A stretch of DNA of 18,138 nt from an uncultured Oscillospiraceae bacterium (GCA_900769845.1 CAAGIF010000227.1:1-18138); one strand, 5' to 3'; positions 1 to 6,189 are shown, counted from the stretch's first letter. Notes: generated from the sequence alone by a model not told the origin. Numbers and translations: made by a program.

Positions 1-845
1 ACGACGTCTTCGCCCTGTGCGTTGGTCAGGAACTCGCCCATCAGACCCTTAGCGCCGGTAGCGGGGTCACGGGTAAAGGCAACGCCGGTACCGCAGTCGT
101 CACCCATGTTACCAAAGGCCATGGACTGCACGTTAACAGCGGTGCCCCAGGAGTAGGGGATGTCGTTTTCACGGCGGTAGATGTTAGCACGGGGGTTATC
201 CCAGCTGCGGAAAACAGCCTGAACGGCGCCCATCAGCTGCTCCTTGGGGTCGGAGGGGAAGTCTGCGCCGATCTTGTTCTTGTACTCAGCCTTGAACTGG
301 TTTGCCAGTTCCTTCAGATCCTCGGCGGTCAGGTCAACGTCCTGAACAACGCCCTTGGCTTCCTTCATCTCGTCGATGAGAGCCTCGAAGTACTTCTTGC
401 CGACTTCCATAACCACGTCGGAGTACATCTGGATAAAGCGGCGGTAGCAGTCATATGCCCAGCGGGGATTGCCGGACTTGGCAGCCATAACTTCCACAAC
501 ATCCTCGTTCAGACCCAGGTTCAGGATGGTATCCATCATGCCGGGCATGGAGGCGCGGGCGCCGGAACGGACGGAAACCAGCAGAGGGTTCTCCTTGTCA
601 CCGAACTTCTTGCCGGTGATGGCTTCCAGCTTATCAACATATTCCATGATTTCAGCCTGGATGTCAGCATTGATCTGACGGCCGTCCTCATAGTACTTGG
701 TACATGCTTCGGTGGAGATGGTAAAGCCCTGGGGAACAGGCAGACCAATGTTGGTCATTTCGGCCAGGTTTGCGCCCTTGCCGCCCAGGAGTTCACGCAT
801 AGAACCATTGCCCTCGGTGAACAGATAAACATACTTGTGAGACAT
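1..845 (-). CDS. ppdK: Pyruvate, phosphate dikinase, N-terminal part (runs off the window)
   Basis: This encodes the first 281 residues of pyruvate phosphate dikinase, the cytosolic enzyme that interconverts pyruvate, ATP and phosphate with phosphoenolpyruvate, AMP and pyrophosphate. In anaerobic Clostridia it commonly works in glycolysis or PEP supply. The translation begins [14 protein letters not shown] and has the nucleotide-binding landmarks of the family: [12 protein letters not shown] near residues 19-30, [14 protein letters not shown] near 35-48, [21 protein letters not shown] near 90-110, and [20 protein letters not shown] near 248-267. The phosphohistidine and PEP-binding domains lie outside the window. 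The start at 845 is preceded by AAAGGGG at good spacing. The family normally has about 870-900 residues, so roughly a third is present. The gene follows lexA on the same strand but has its own strong promoter. Confidence 0.97.
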   Translation of the reverse strand, partial: MSHKYVYLFTEGNGSMRELLGGKGANLAEMTNIGLPVPQGFTISTEACTKYYEDGRQINADIQAEIMEYVDKLEAITGKKFGDKENPLLVSVRSGARASMPGMMDTILNLGLNEDVVEVMAAKSGNPRWAYDCYRRFIQMYSDVVMEVGKKYFEALIDEMKEAKGVVQDVDLTAEDLKELANQFKAEYKNKIGADFPSDPKEQLMGAVQAVFRSWDNPRANIYRRENDIPYSWGTAVNVQSMAFGNMGDDCGTGVAFTRDPATGAKGLMGEFLTNAQGEDV

Positions 846-870
846 TCTTGTTACCCCTTTCAAAATGTTT

Positions 871-893
871 TCAGACTGAATTTAACAGTCTGA
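871..893. repeat. 8-bp inverted repeat in the ppdK leader
   Basis: TCAGACTG (871-878) and CAGTCTGA (886-893) are perfect inverted copies around the A/T-only loop AATTTAA. They lie in the transcribed leader, about 26 bases before the ppdK start codon and close to its Shine-Dalgarno. It may be an operator or an mRNA hairpin. It lacks a T-tract in the ppdK direction, so it is not a normal terminator. Confidence 0.5.
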
Positions 894-921
894 TTATGGT
901 TTTATAAATTATCGCCCAAAT

Positions 922-950
922 AGTATAGCACAGCGACAGGAGAAAAGCAA
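922..950 (-). promoter_or_regulatory. Promoter of ppdK, extended -10 type
   Basis: On the minus strand TTGCTT (945-950) and TATACT (922-927) are separated by exactly 17 bases, and the -10 box is preceded by TGC, an extended -10. The transcript would start near 915 and carry a leader of about 70 bases before the ppdK start codon. Confidence 0.75.
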
Positions 951-1031
951 ATATTTTTGTAGCTTTTTTCAGCTTTTTCCCATTTTTGCCCAGTTTCTAT
1001 TCAGGTTGAAAATTCCGATACTGCTTTTTTG

Positions 1032-1610
1032 TCAATATTCCCGGACGACCGCCTTAACAACGCCGATGATCTCCGCTTCCCGGCCGTCAATAGGCTCGTA
1101 AGCGTCATTTTCCGGCAGCAGCCAGATCTGTCCCTGGCGGCGGCGCAGACGCTTGACCGTGGCCTCATCCCCGATCCGGGCCACCACGATCTGCCCGTCA
1201 TCGGCAGATTGCTGGGGGCGAACCACCACTTTATCCCCGGAGAGGATGCCGGCATTCACCATACTGTCGCCCCGAACATGCAGCGCGAAACAGCCGGGGT
1301 CCGCATCCCAGGTCATGGTTCCCTCCTGGTTTTCCACAGCCAGAATAGGCAGACCCGCAGTGACCACACCCACCACCGGAATCTGGCCGGGCCGGGCAGT
1401 AGTAACAATGGCCCGCTTGCGACCCTTGGCTCCCGGAGCCTGCAGCAAACCCTTGTCCTGCAGCGCCTGAAGATGATAACTCACCGAAGCGGTGGAGCGC
1501 AGACCTACTGCCGCGCCAATCTCCCGAACGGAGGGCGAATAGCCGTTCTCCTGGATAAATTGGTTTACATAATCCACGATCATTTGGGCTTTATTGCTGG
1601 TTCTTGGCAT
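1032..1610 (-). CDS. lexA: SOS response repressor LexA
   Basis: LexA represses DNA-damage genes and inactivates itself by self-cleavage when RecA filaments form. The 192-residue product has an N-terminal winged helix-turn-helix (about residues 8-65, with YSPSVREIGAAVGL) and a C-terminal S24 latent protease domain. The Ala85-Gly86 cleavage site lies in GVVTAGLPIL, the nucleophile Ser116 in RGDSM, and the Lys153 general base in TVKRL. The length is close to the usual 200-215. The frame stays open upstream to 1730, but the start at 1610 has GGAGG seven bases upstream. The start at 1616 would sit directly against that site, and the longer extension does not look like LexA. No canonical GAAC-N4-GTTC box was found upstream, so the operator is uncertain. 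Confidence 0.96.
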   Translation of the reverse strand: MPRTSNKAQMIVDYVNQFIQENGYSPSVREIGAAVGLRSTASVSYHLQALQDKGLLQAPGAKGRKRAIVTTARPGQIPVVGVVTAGLPILAVENQEGTMTWDADPGCFALHVRGDSMVNAGILSGDKVVVRPQQSADDGQIVVARIGDEATVKRLRRRQGQIWLLPENDAYEPIDGREAEIIGVVKAVVREY

Positions 1611-1689
1611 AAACATACCTCCAAAACAACCTCTTCCGCCCCCGGAATTCCCCCGGAGGCAAAGGTGTGTGTCAAAACTCAAAGTACCA

Positions 1690-1705
1690 GGTGCCAGACG
1701 GCACC
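1690..1705. repeat. Inverted repeat just downstream of the lexA transcription start
   Basis: GGTGCC and GGCACC form a perfect 6+4+6 inverted repeat around AGAC. It falls roughly 7-22 bases after the predicted lexA start, where an autoregulatory operator or a leader hairpin could act. The sequence differs from the known Firmicutes LexA box, so assigning it to LexA is only a guess. Confidence 0.45.
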
Positions 1706-1718
1706 GGATATCACCCGC

Positions 1719-1747
1719 ATTATAGCACAAATGAACGAAAAAGGCAA
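1719..1747 (-). promoter_or_regulatory. Promoter of lexA
   Basis: On the minus strand TTGCCT (1742-1747) and a perfect TATAAT (1719-1724) are 17 bases apart, with TGC just before the -10 box. Transcription would start near 1712, giving a leader of about 100 bases. Confidence 0.8.
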
Positions 1748-1776
1748 AAGGTATTTTTCCCGCCCCGGCGAAAAAA

Positions 1777-1808
1777 AGACAGGTTTCTTTTCCGATCCGA
1801 ACTATACT
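1777..1808 (+). promoter_or_regulatory. Possible promoter of the ferritin-like gene
   Basis: TATACT at 1803-1808 is a good -10 box about 34 bases before the start codon. The only -35 candidate, AAGACA at 1777-1782, has a long 20-base spacer, so the promoter is weak or needs an activator. It diverges from the lexA promoter. Confidence 0.35.
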
Positions 1809-1841
1809 GAAAGCAATGCCCTAGGAAAGGAAGGAGTCCCT

Positions 1842-2303
1842 ATGAACAATTTTGATTCCCAGAAAGCCGCCCGGGTCTGGCAGCGAGTGCAGAACCCGCC
1901 CCCTCCGGCCCAGGAGCGTACCCCTTCTGATGATCTCCAGCCCCTGATCGCCGGGGAACTGGAATTTGCCGCCCTCTGCCTTCGTCTGTCCGGGCAAGGC
2001 GGACAGGGAAAATCTGCCGTTTTGCAAAAGCTCAGCCGCAGTGCCCGGTCCCGGGCAGCAACCCTCCGGGGGATCTGCACGCTCCTCCAGGGAGAGGCGC
2101 CCCCGGTGCGGGCCGTGGGTACCGGAAATGGGGTGAGCGTCCTTAATCTGGGGCGCTGCTGCGGGGATATTCAAAACCGGCTGCGCGGCTATGAATCCCG
2201 GCGGGAGGATCCCCGCTACGGCTGCGTCTACGATCACTTTTGCCACCAGCTTCAGGAAGAATTGTGCCTGGTTCTTGAGCTGGTAGGAGGAGGCAAAAAG
2301 TAA
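1842..2303 (+). CDS. Small ferritin-like protein, apparently without its metal ligands
   Basis: A 153-residue soluble protein with no signal peptide or membrane segment. The layout, a short ARVWQRV lead-in, a long helix LIAGELEFAALCLRLS (about 36-51), a second helix rich in Arg and Ala (61-83), a Cys-containing linker (LGRCCGDIQNRL, 103-114) and a C-terminal helix (127-147), resembles the small ferritin-like proteins I know from Oscillospirales genomes. In working ferritin-like proteins the second helix carries Glu and His iron ligands; here that stretch reads RSARSRAATL, so metal binding is probably lost. The start at 1842 has AAGGAG five bases upstream. A strong terminator follows, so it is a single-gene unit divergent from lexA. 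The family call is recognition by pattern only; it could be simply a hypothetical protein. Confidence 0.6.
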   Translation: MNNFDSQKAARVWQRVQNPPPPAQERTPSDDLQPLIAGELEFAALCLRLSGQGGQGKSAVLQKLSRSARSRAATLRGICTLLQGEAPPVRAVGTGNGVSVLNLGRCCGDIQNRLRGYESRREDPRYGCVYDHFCHQLQEELCLVLELVGGGKK

Positions 2304-2316
2304 GCTGCCGCAACAA

Positions 2317-2346
2317 AAAAACGACCTGCTCCCGCAGGTCGTTTTT
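2317..2346. terminator. Bidirectional rho-independent terminator
   Basis: A 9-bp stem, ACGACCTGC (2321-2329) with GCAGGTCGT (2334-2342), has a TCCC loop. It is flanked by an A-run before and TTTTT after, so it can stop transcription from the ferritin-like gene and from the opposite strand. Confidence 0.9.
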
Positions 2347-2350
2347 GCGA

Positions 2351-2460
2351 TTATTCTTCTGTCATCACAAACAAATCATTGGGTGTCCAATTCAGCAGCA
2401 GACACATGGTTTTAATATTTTCGTAACGGATGGATTTTCTTTCTAGGAGGGATTCCCTTG
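2351..2460 (-). pseudogene. Remnant of an XRE-family (Cro/C1) regulator, C-terminal half only
   Basis: The minus strand reads an open stretch of 35 codons ending at a TAA (2351-2353), with product ...SLLERKSIRYENIKTMC followed by LLLNWTPNDLFVMTEE. This matches the last helices of small Cro/C1-type helix-turn-helix regulators, where the pattern is (R)-x-(I)-(R)-x-x-x-(I/L)-x-x-(I/M)-C-x-x-L-x-x-x-P-x-D-L-F. An in-frame TGA near 2458-2460 cuts it off and no start codon precedes the motif. The DNA-recognition half is missing: the cysteine-rich gene on the plus strand begins exactly there. I read it as a truncated, dead gene. It stops just before the bidirectional terminator, which could once have been its own. 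Confidence 0.55.
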
Positions 2461-2664
2461 ATCATTGACATTACAGGGACTGTTCTTATCCCCGGAAATC
2501 AGGGAATCGACTGTCCGGAAATCGGAACGCATCGGGATATCGAATGTTGCTGCGACGAGTGTGACTATCTGCAATACTGTCTGGATATAGAGGAAATCCC
2601 CACCCAAAAACATACAGAACCAATTATGCCGCCTTTGGCGGCATGGGAATCTCCCACGGTTTAA
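2458..2664 (+). CDS. Small cysteine-rich protein with TTG start
   Basis: A 68-residue product opening (M)IIDITGTVLIPGNQG. It carries a dense cysteine block at residues 19-41: DCPEI, then ECCCDECDYLQYC, seven Cys in all. That spacing suggests a zinc or iron-sulfur site. The start is TTG at 2458, and its case rests on a perfect AGGAGG (2445-2450) seven bases upstream. The last 15 residues are encoded by two back-to-back hairpins (2626-2644 and 2645-2655) and may not be part of the conserved protein. I recall similar small Cys-rich proteins in gut Clostridia, sometimes on mobile elements, but cannot name a family. Function unknown. It overlaps the end of the broken XRE gene on the other strand. 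Confidence 0.55.
   Translation: MIIDITGTVLIPGNQGIDCPEIGTHRDIECCCDECDYLQYCLDIEEIPTQKHTEPIMPPLAAWESPTV
2626..2655. repeat. Two adjacent hairpins inside the end of the cysteine-rich gene
   Basis: ATGCCGCC/GGCGGCAT (2626-2633 with 2637-2644, loop TTT) is followed at once by GGGA/TCCC (2645-2648 with 2652-2655). The first is a strong 8-bp stem with no T-run after it, so a structural or repeat-derived role fits better than termination. Confidence 0.45.
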
Positions 2665-2677
2665 TAGCTGTCCACCG

Positions 2678-2699
2678 GACTGTTTTCTTAACAGTCTTT
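2678..2699 (+). terminator. Weak terminator-like hairpin after the cysteine-rich gene
   Basis: GACTGTT (2678-2684) and AACAGTC (2690-2696) form a 7-bp stem with loop TTCTT, followed by only TTT. It is a plausible but weak stop for the small plus-strand gene; the stronger hairpin at 2716-2749 would back it up. Confidence 0.35.
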
Positions 2700-2715
2700 C
2701 AATTTCCGCAAGGCA

Positions 2716-2749
2716 AAAAAGACACACACCTCTCGGTGTGTGTCTTTTT
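2716..2749. terminator. Bidirectional terminator next to the tRNA genes
   Basis: A perfect 15-bp inverted repeat (2716-2730 with 2735-2749, loop TCTC) whose outer five pairs are A/T. On the minus strand its first base is also the last A of the tRNA-Glu CCA end, so tRNA transcription ends directly behind the mature 3' end. It also faces the plus-strand genes. Confidence 0.92.
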
Positions 2750-2823
2750 GGTGACCCGTACGGGAATCGAACCCATGTTACCGCCGTGAAAGGGCGGTGT
2801 CTTAACCGCTTGACCAACGGGCC
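2749..2823 (-). tRNA. tRNA-Glu (anticodon UUC), CCA encoded
   Basis: On the minus strand a full cloverleaf is visible. Acceptor GGCCCGT (5' end at 2823) pairs with ACGGGTC, with one G-U pair. The anticodon arm CCGCC-CTTTCAC-GGCGG has anticodon TTC, and the T-loop is GTTCGAATC. The discriminator is A and CCA is encoded, ending at 2749. Without CCA it is 72 nt, typical for tRNA-Glu. Confidence 0.96.
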
Positions 2824-2899
2824 TGGTAGCGGCAATCTGACTTGAACAGATGACAAACCGGGTATGAACCGGGTACTCTACCAACTGAGTTATGCCGCC
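2824..2899 (-). tRNA. tRNA-Met, elongator type (anticodon CAU), CCA encoded
   Basis: On the minus strand acceptor GGCGGCA (5' end at 2899) pairs with TGCCGCT through a G-U first pair. The D-stem ACTC/GAGT, anticodon loop TTCATAC, T-stem ATCTG/CAGAT and an encoded CCA complete it. The initiator features (unpaired first acceptor base, GGG/CCC anticodon stem) are absent. The sequence resembles the Bacillus elongator tRNA-Met, so tRNA-Ile with a modified CAU is less likely. The bottom anticodon-stem pair is a C/U mismatch. It abuts tRNA-Glu with no spacer. Confidence 0.93.
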
Positions 2900-2943
2900 A
2901 TATATTTTCGCCAGATTCCGGAAACGAGGAAATCAGCTTGTTT

Positions 2944-2972
2944 ATTATAACCATGGCATTCCAAAAAGTCAA
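2944..2972 (-). promoter_or_regulatory. Promoter of the tRNA-Met/tRNA-Glu unit
   Basis: On the minus strand TTGACT (2967-2972) and a perfect TATAAT (2944-2949) are 17 bases apart, about 45 bases before the tRNA-Met 5' end. Near-consensus boxes are usual for stable RNA genes. Confidence 0.88.
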
Positions 2973-3031
2973 GGTATTTTTTTGATTTTTTTCAGATTTT
3001 TGTGGCAATACTGGTTTTGAGGTGATCTAAA

Positions 3032-3424
3032 GTGAAATTATGGAAAAATACCGTTCTATACTACACCGGTGGACTTTCTTACCTGACCCTGGAACTGCTC
3101 TGGCGGGGCAGAAGCCACGGAAGCATGTTCCTGGCGGGAGGATTGTGTTTTCTTCTCATTGGAAATCTGAAGAAACTGCTGCCGGGGACACCCCTGCCCC
3201 TGCGGGCTGCGGTGGGTTCTTTGCTTGTGACCGGGGTGGAGCTGGGGTTCGGGCTTGCAGTAAACCGGGACTATCTGGTTTGGGACTACCGGGATCAGCC
3301 CGGGAATTTTATGGGGCAGATCTGTCCGCTGTTCAGCATTCTCTGGATACCCGTTTCTCTAGGGGCGATTCTGCTGTTTGACCGGCTGGAAGGAGCGTTG
3401 GACCGAAAGCTGTCCCCGAACTGA
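3032..3424 (+). CDS. Small membrane protein, putative ABC-transporter type IV family (PF06541-like)
   Basis: A 130-residue integral membrane protein with three or four hydrophobic segments (about 5-22, 32-46, 57-77 and 95-118). It has the family's recurring motifs: RGRSHGSMFLAGG (25-37), a central E-x-G-F-G-L-x-V-N-R stretch, VWDYRDQPGNFMGQICPLFS (83-102), and a basic tail. The family is annotated as a putative ABC-transporter permease, but a transport role has not been shown and no ATPase gene is adjacent. It is a membrane protein of unknown function. The start is GTG at 3032, with GAGGTGAT five bases before; an ATG at 3040 is in another frame. The metallophosphoesterase gene follows after about 80 bases. 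Confidence 0.85.
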   Translation: MKLWKNTVLYYTGGLSYLTLELLWRGRSHGSMFLAGGLCFLLIGNLKKLLPGTPLPLRAAVGSLLVTGVELGFGLAVNRDYLVWDYRDQPGNFMGQICPLFSILWIPVSLGAILLFDRLEGALDRKLSPN

Positions 3425-3454
3425 TCTTTTTCTGAAGGTTCCGACGGCTTGCCG

Positions 3455-3483
3455 TTGCTTTTTCCCGGAATATGGGTTAGGAT
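3455..3483 (+). promoter_or_regulatory. Possible weak promoter of the metallophosphoesterase gene
   Basis: TTGCTT (3455-3460) and TAGGAT (3478-3483) are 17 bases apart in the gap between the two plus-strand genes. Both boxes are imperfect; read-through from the upstream gene is equally possible, since no terminator separates them. Confidence 0.3.
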
Positions 3484-3506
3484 AAGGGGGAACGGGAGGT
3501 GGTTTG

Positions 3507-4379
3507 ATGAAGCGCAAAAAGCTTCTGTGGTTTTGGGTCTGGATTCTTTTTTGCCTGCTGCTGTGCCTGGGCGCAGAGATCTGGCATTCCAATTTTCGGC
3601 TGACCGTGCGGCAGTATCAAGTTGAAAACCCAAAAATCACCGCCCCCCTGCGGATCGTACACCTTTCTGATCTTCACTGCCAGAAATTCGGTGAGGATAA
3701 CCGGGATCTAATATCTTTGGTTCAGGATCAGCAGCCGGATCTGATCCTGCTCACCGGGGATATGGTGACTGGCCGGGAAAAAGATACCGCCACCGCCCTG
3801 GAATTAATTGCCCAGCTTCGTTATATTGCTCCGGTATATGCCTCCCTGGGCAATCATGAGCGGACCTACGATTCCCTTCATCGCGCCGATATTGCTGAAC
3901 TGTACCGGCAGGCCGGAGCTGTGGTTCTGGAATACGCCTATCAGGATGTGGAGATTTCCGGACAAGCCCTCCGGATCGGCGGCGCCAGTGGCTACTGTCT
4001 GCCGGATATCTATCTTGCCACCGGAGAAGCAAAGACCGAGGAATGTGAATTTCTGAAGGATTTTCAAAGCACTGACCACTGCACATTGCTGATGAGCCAT
4101 TTGCCCGTCAGCTGGATTCAAAACGATGCCATCAGCTACTGGGATACCGATTTGGTCTTCTCCGGTCATGTTCACGGCGGGCAGATCAAGCTTCCCCTAC
4201 TGGGGCCGGTATACGCCCCGGATATGGGCTGGTTTCCCGGGCGGCTGGAGGGAGTTTTCTTCTCCGGCAACGAAAGCAAGGCGCTGATTCTCTCCACAGG
4301 GTTGGGATCTTCCCTTCCTATTCCCCGGCTGAACAACCCACCCCAGGTCGTGGTTGTGGACATTCTTCCAAAAGCATAA
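3507..4379 (+). CDS. Membrane-anchored metallophosphoesterase (YkuE/YaeI type)
   Basis: This encodes a calcineurin-like phosphoesterase of 290 residues, anchored by one N-terminal membrane helix (about 6-23) after a basic start, so the catalytic domain faces outside. All metal-binding motifs of the fold are present: SDLH (Asp55, His57), GDMV (Asp85), GNHE (Asn116, His117), SHLP (His198) and GHVHGGQ (His221, His223). The closest well-known relatives are B. subtilis YkuE and E. coli YaeI, which act at the cell envelope; YaeI hydrolyses UDP-diacylglucosamine-like lipid substrates. The substrate here cannot be told. ATG at 3507 is chosen because GGAGGT lies six bases upstream; the TTG at 3504 is too close. 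A terminator follows directly. Confidence 0.93.
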   Translation: MKRKKLLWFWVWILFCLLLCLGAEIWHSNFRLTVRQYQVENPKITAPLRIVHLSDLHCQKFGEDNRDLISLVQDQQPDLILLTGDMVTGREKDTATALELIAQLRYIAPVYASLGNHERTYDSLHRADIAELYRQAGAVVLEYAYQDVEISGQALRIGGASGYCLPDIYLATGEAKTEECEFLKDFQSTDHCTLLMSHLPVSWIQNDAISYWDTDLVFSGHVHGGQIKLPLLGPVYAPDMGWFPGRLEGVFFSGNESKALILSTGLGSSLPIPRLNNPPQVVVVDILPKA

Positions 4380-4382
4380 AGA

Positions 4383-4410
4383 AAGCGTGCCGGGCGGCAC
4401 GCTTTTCTTA
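4383..4410. terminator. Bidirectional terminator between convergent genes
   Basis: A 9-bp stem, AAGCGTGCC (4383-4391) with GGCACGCTT (4396-4404), has loop GGGC and a short T-run after it and A-run before it. It serves the phosphoesterase gene and the glycosyltransferase gene, whose stop codon at 4408-4410 it nearly touches. Confidence 0.88.
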
Positions 4411-5487
4411 TTTCCATACAGCATCCAGGGTCTGGGCTACGATCTGCTCTCTGGAGAAATTCTGCTCCATATGAAGCCGGCCTTTTTTGCCCATCTCCTC
4501 CCGCTGAGAAAATGTCATCTGCAAAAATCCCTTCATCCGTTCATACAGGCTCTCCCCGGAGCGGACCTGGCACAGAAGTCCCGATCCGTCCGTCACCGCC
4601 TCCCGGCAGCCGGGAATATCGCTGGTGATCAGAGGACGGCCCGCCGCCGCAGCCTCCAGCAGCACATTACTCATGCCCTCATGGTAACTGGGAAGGATGA
4701 TACAGTGGGCGTTTGCATAGTAAGGCCGCGCCTCCGGCTGGAAGCCGTGGAATCTGGCGATCCCCGCCTGCTCCAGAGCCTTGACCCGATCAGCATAGCT
4801 GTCCTCATAGAATCCCACAAGATCCAGGGAAAATTCTGCATTTTCCCGGGCCAGCCGCTCCGCTGCGTACAGCAGCTCATCAATCCCCTTTTCCCGCATC
4901 AGTCTGCCCAAGTATAAAAACCGCGTCGGCTCTTCCGCAGGATAGGGCTGACAACTGTGATACTCCAGATTGACTCCCGCGCCCCGGAGAACCACCTGCC
5001 GGGACTCCGGTGTGATACGCCGATCACAGAATTCCCGGGCGTTGGCGTGATTTTCAAAGAACACCGCCTTCGCCTTTTTCAGGGCAAACCGGTACATCGC
5101 CGTTACCAGAGCGGCGATGGCAGGTTTCTGGAATGCGGTTCCCAATCCCTGTACATTGGCACAGTAGGGAATCCCCATGAGCCGGCAGACTGCGCCGCCG
5201 TAAATGTTGGGCTTGATGGAATAGGTAATGACCATGTCCGGCTTTTCTTCCTTCAAAATCTTCCGGTACTGCATGAGCAGAGATAGATCCCGCAGGGGGT
5301 TGATCCCCCGGCGCTCCAGGGGCGTATCGATCATCCGGCAGCCCATGGTCTCGAAATCTGCCACATGGTCACCGAAGGGCGTTCCCACTGTCACAGTCAT
5401 TCCCTGTCGGAGCATTTCGCCGATCAGTTCCCGGCGGAACTGCCAGAGCATAAACGAGTGGTTGGTCAGGATCAAAACCTTCTTCAT
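4408..5487 (-). CDS. GT4-family glycosyltransferase
   Basis: A retaining GT-B glycosyltransferase of 359 residues that adds a sugar from a nucleotide sugar to a glycan acceptor, probably a lipid-linked one at the inner face of the membrane. The N-terminal acceptor domain starts MKKVLILTNHSFMLWQFRREL and contains the DMVITYSIKPNIYGG block (84-98). The C-terminal donor domain has YLGRLMREKGIDELL (192-206) and the EX7E signature, Glu270 and Glu278, in SYHEGMSNVLLEA. Length and motifs match the TuaC/PglA-like enzymes found beside initiating sugar transferases. It overlaps the upstream sugar transferase by four bases, so the two are translationally coupled; AAGGAGA lies about seven bases before the start. 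The sugar specificity cannot be read from sequence. Confidence 0.93.
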   Translation of the reverse strand: MKKVLILTNHSFMLWQFRRELIGEMLRQGMTVTVGTPFGDHVADFETMGCRMIDTPLERRGINPLRDLSLLMQYRKILKEEKPDMVITYSIKPNIYGGAVCRLMGIPYCANVQGLGTAFQKPAIAALVTAMYRFALKKAKAVFFENHANAREFCDRRITPESRQVVLRGAGVNLEYHSCQPYPAEEPTRFLYLGRLMREKGIDELLYAAERLARENAEFSLDLVGFYEDSYADRVKALEQAGIARFHGFQPEARPYYANAHCIILPSYHEGMSNVLLEAAAAGRPLITSDIPGCREAVTDGSGLLCQVRSGESLYERMKGFLQMTFSQREEMGKKGRLHMEQNFSREQIVAQTLDAVWK

Positions 5488-6155
5488 TGGCTTCTCTCCT
5501 TATTCTTATCCATCTGACCGGTGCCGCCCTCTACCACGCCCCGGGCGGAAAACACCGCCCCGAAGGTACCGAAGAAGCAGGCCATGTCCATTTTAAGGCC
5601 GAATTTTCGGATATATTCCCCATCCAGGGCGGCCTTCACGGGAATTTCCAGTTCATCCCGTCCGTTGATCTGAGCCCAGCCGGTAAGTCCCGGACGAACC
5701 TGGTGGGCGCCGTAGCGCTCCCGCTCTTCCATCAGATCAAACTGATTCCACAGCGCCGGTCGGGGACCCACGAAGGACATCTGACCCATAAGGATATTCA
5801 GAAGCTGGGGCAGCTCGTCCAGGCTGGTTTTCCGCAGGAATCTGCCCACGCGGGTAATGTACTGCTGGGGATCTGCCAGCTCATGGGTGGGCTTATCGTG
5901 GGGAGTATCCATCCGCATGGTGCGGAATTTCAGCATCATAAAATGGGACCGATCCTTGCCAATCCGCTTCTGCCGGAACAGCACCGGCCCCCGGTCATCC
6001 AGTTTGATCACCAGCGCCAGGATCCCCATGGGAATCAGCAGCACTGTCAGCGCCGTCAGCGCGATCAAAAAATCCAAAGCATACTTGAAAATGCGGTAGC
6101 GCCGCTGACCGGTCGTCAGTTTGTGATACAGCTTTTCTTCTTCGCAGGGTGTCAT
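5484..6155 (-). CDS. Initiating sugar-phosphate transferase (bacterial sugar transferase, PglC/WcaJ type)
   Basis: This 223-residue monotopic membrane enzyme transfers a sugar-1-phosphate from a UDP-sugar to undecaprenyl phosphate, the first step of capsule, exopolysaccharide or glycoprotein glycan synthesis. One hydrophobic re-entrant helix spans about 25-50. The core motifs are RQKRIGKD (61-68), KFRTM (76-80), SLDELPQLLN (111-120, with the catalytic Asp113-Glu114 pair), GPRP (130-133) and RPGLTGWAQINGR (154-166). The length fits the short PglC-like class without the extra N-terminal helices of WcaJ. The start at 6155 has AAGGTGG four bases upstream. A perfect consensus promoter lies just upstream, making this the first gene of a two-gene operon with the glycosyltransferase. 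Confidence 0.95.
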   Translation of the reverse strand: MTPCEEEKLYHKLTTGQRRYRIFKYALDFLIALTALTVLLIPMGILALVIKLDDRGPVLFRQKRIGKDRSHFMMLKFRTMRMDTPHDKPTHELADPQQYITRVGRFLRKTSLDELPQLLNILMGQMSFVGPRPALWNQFDLMEERERYGAHQVRPGLTGWAQINGRDELEIPVKAALDGEYIRKFGLKMDMACFFGTFGAVFSARGVVEGGTGQMDKNKERSQ

Positions 6156-6189
6156 CGTTCCACCTTCTTTTTCTTCTCATTCGGGAATC

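Noticed and set aside
1611..1730. N-terminal extension of LexA
   Set aside because: It covers the lexA promoter and leader, has no ribosome site of its own, and does not resemble LexA; the start at 1610 has a well-placed GGAGG.
1029..2303. Long plus-strand open frame across lexA
   Set aside because: Its first 270 codons are antisense to lexA and its leader; only the part from 1842, with its own ribosome site, looks like a protein.
2443..2856. Minus-strand frame across the tRNA genes
   Set aside because: It runs through two tRNA genes and a terminator; the product has no coherent character.
2824..2899. tRNA-Ile with CAU anticodon, or initiator tRNA-Met
   Set aside because: The acceptor and anticodon-arm sequence matches the Bacillus elongator tRNA-Met pattern, and the initiator hallmarks are missing.
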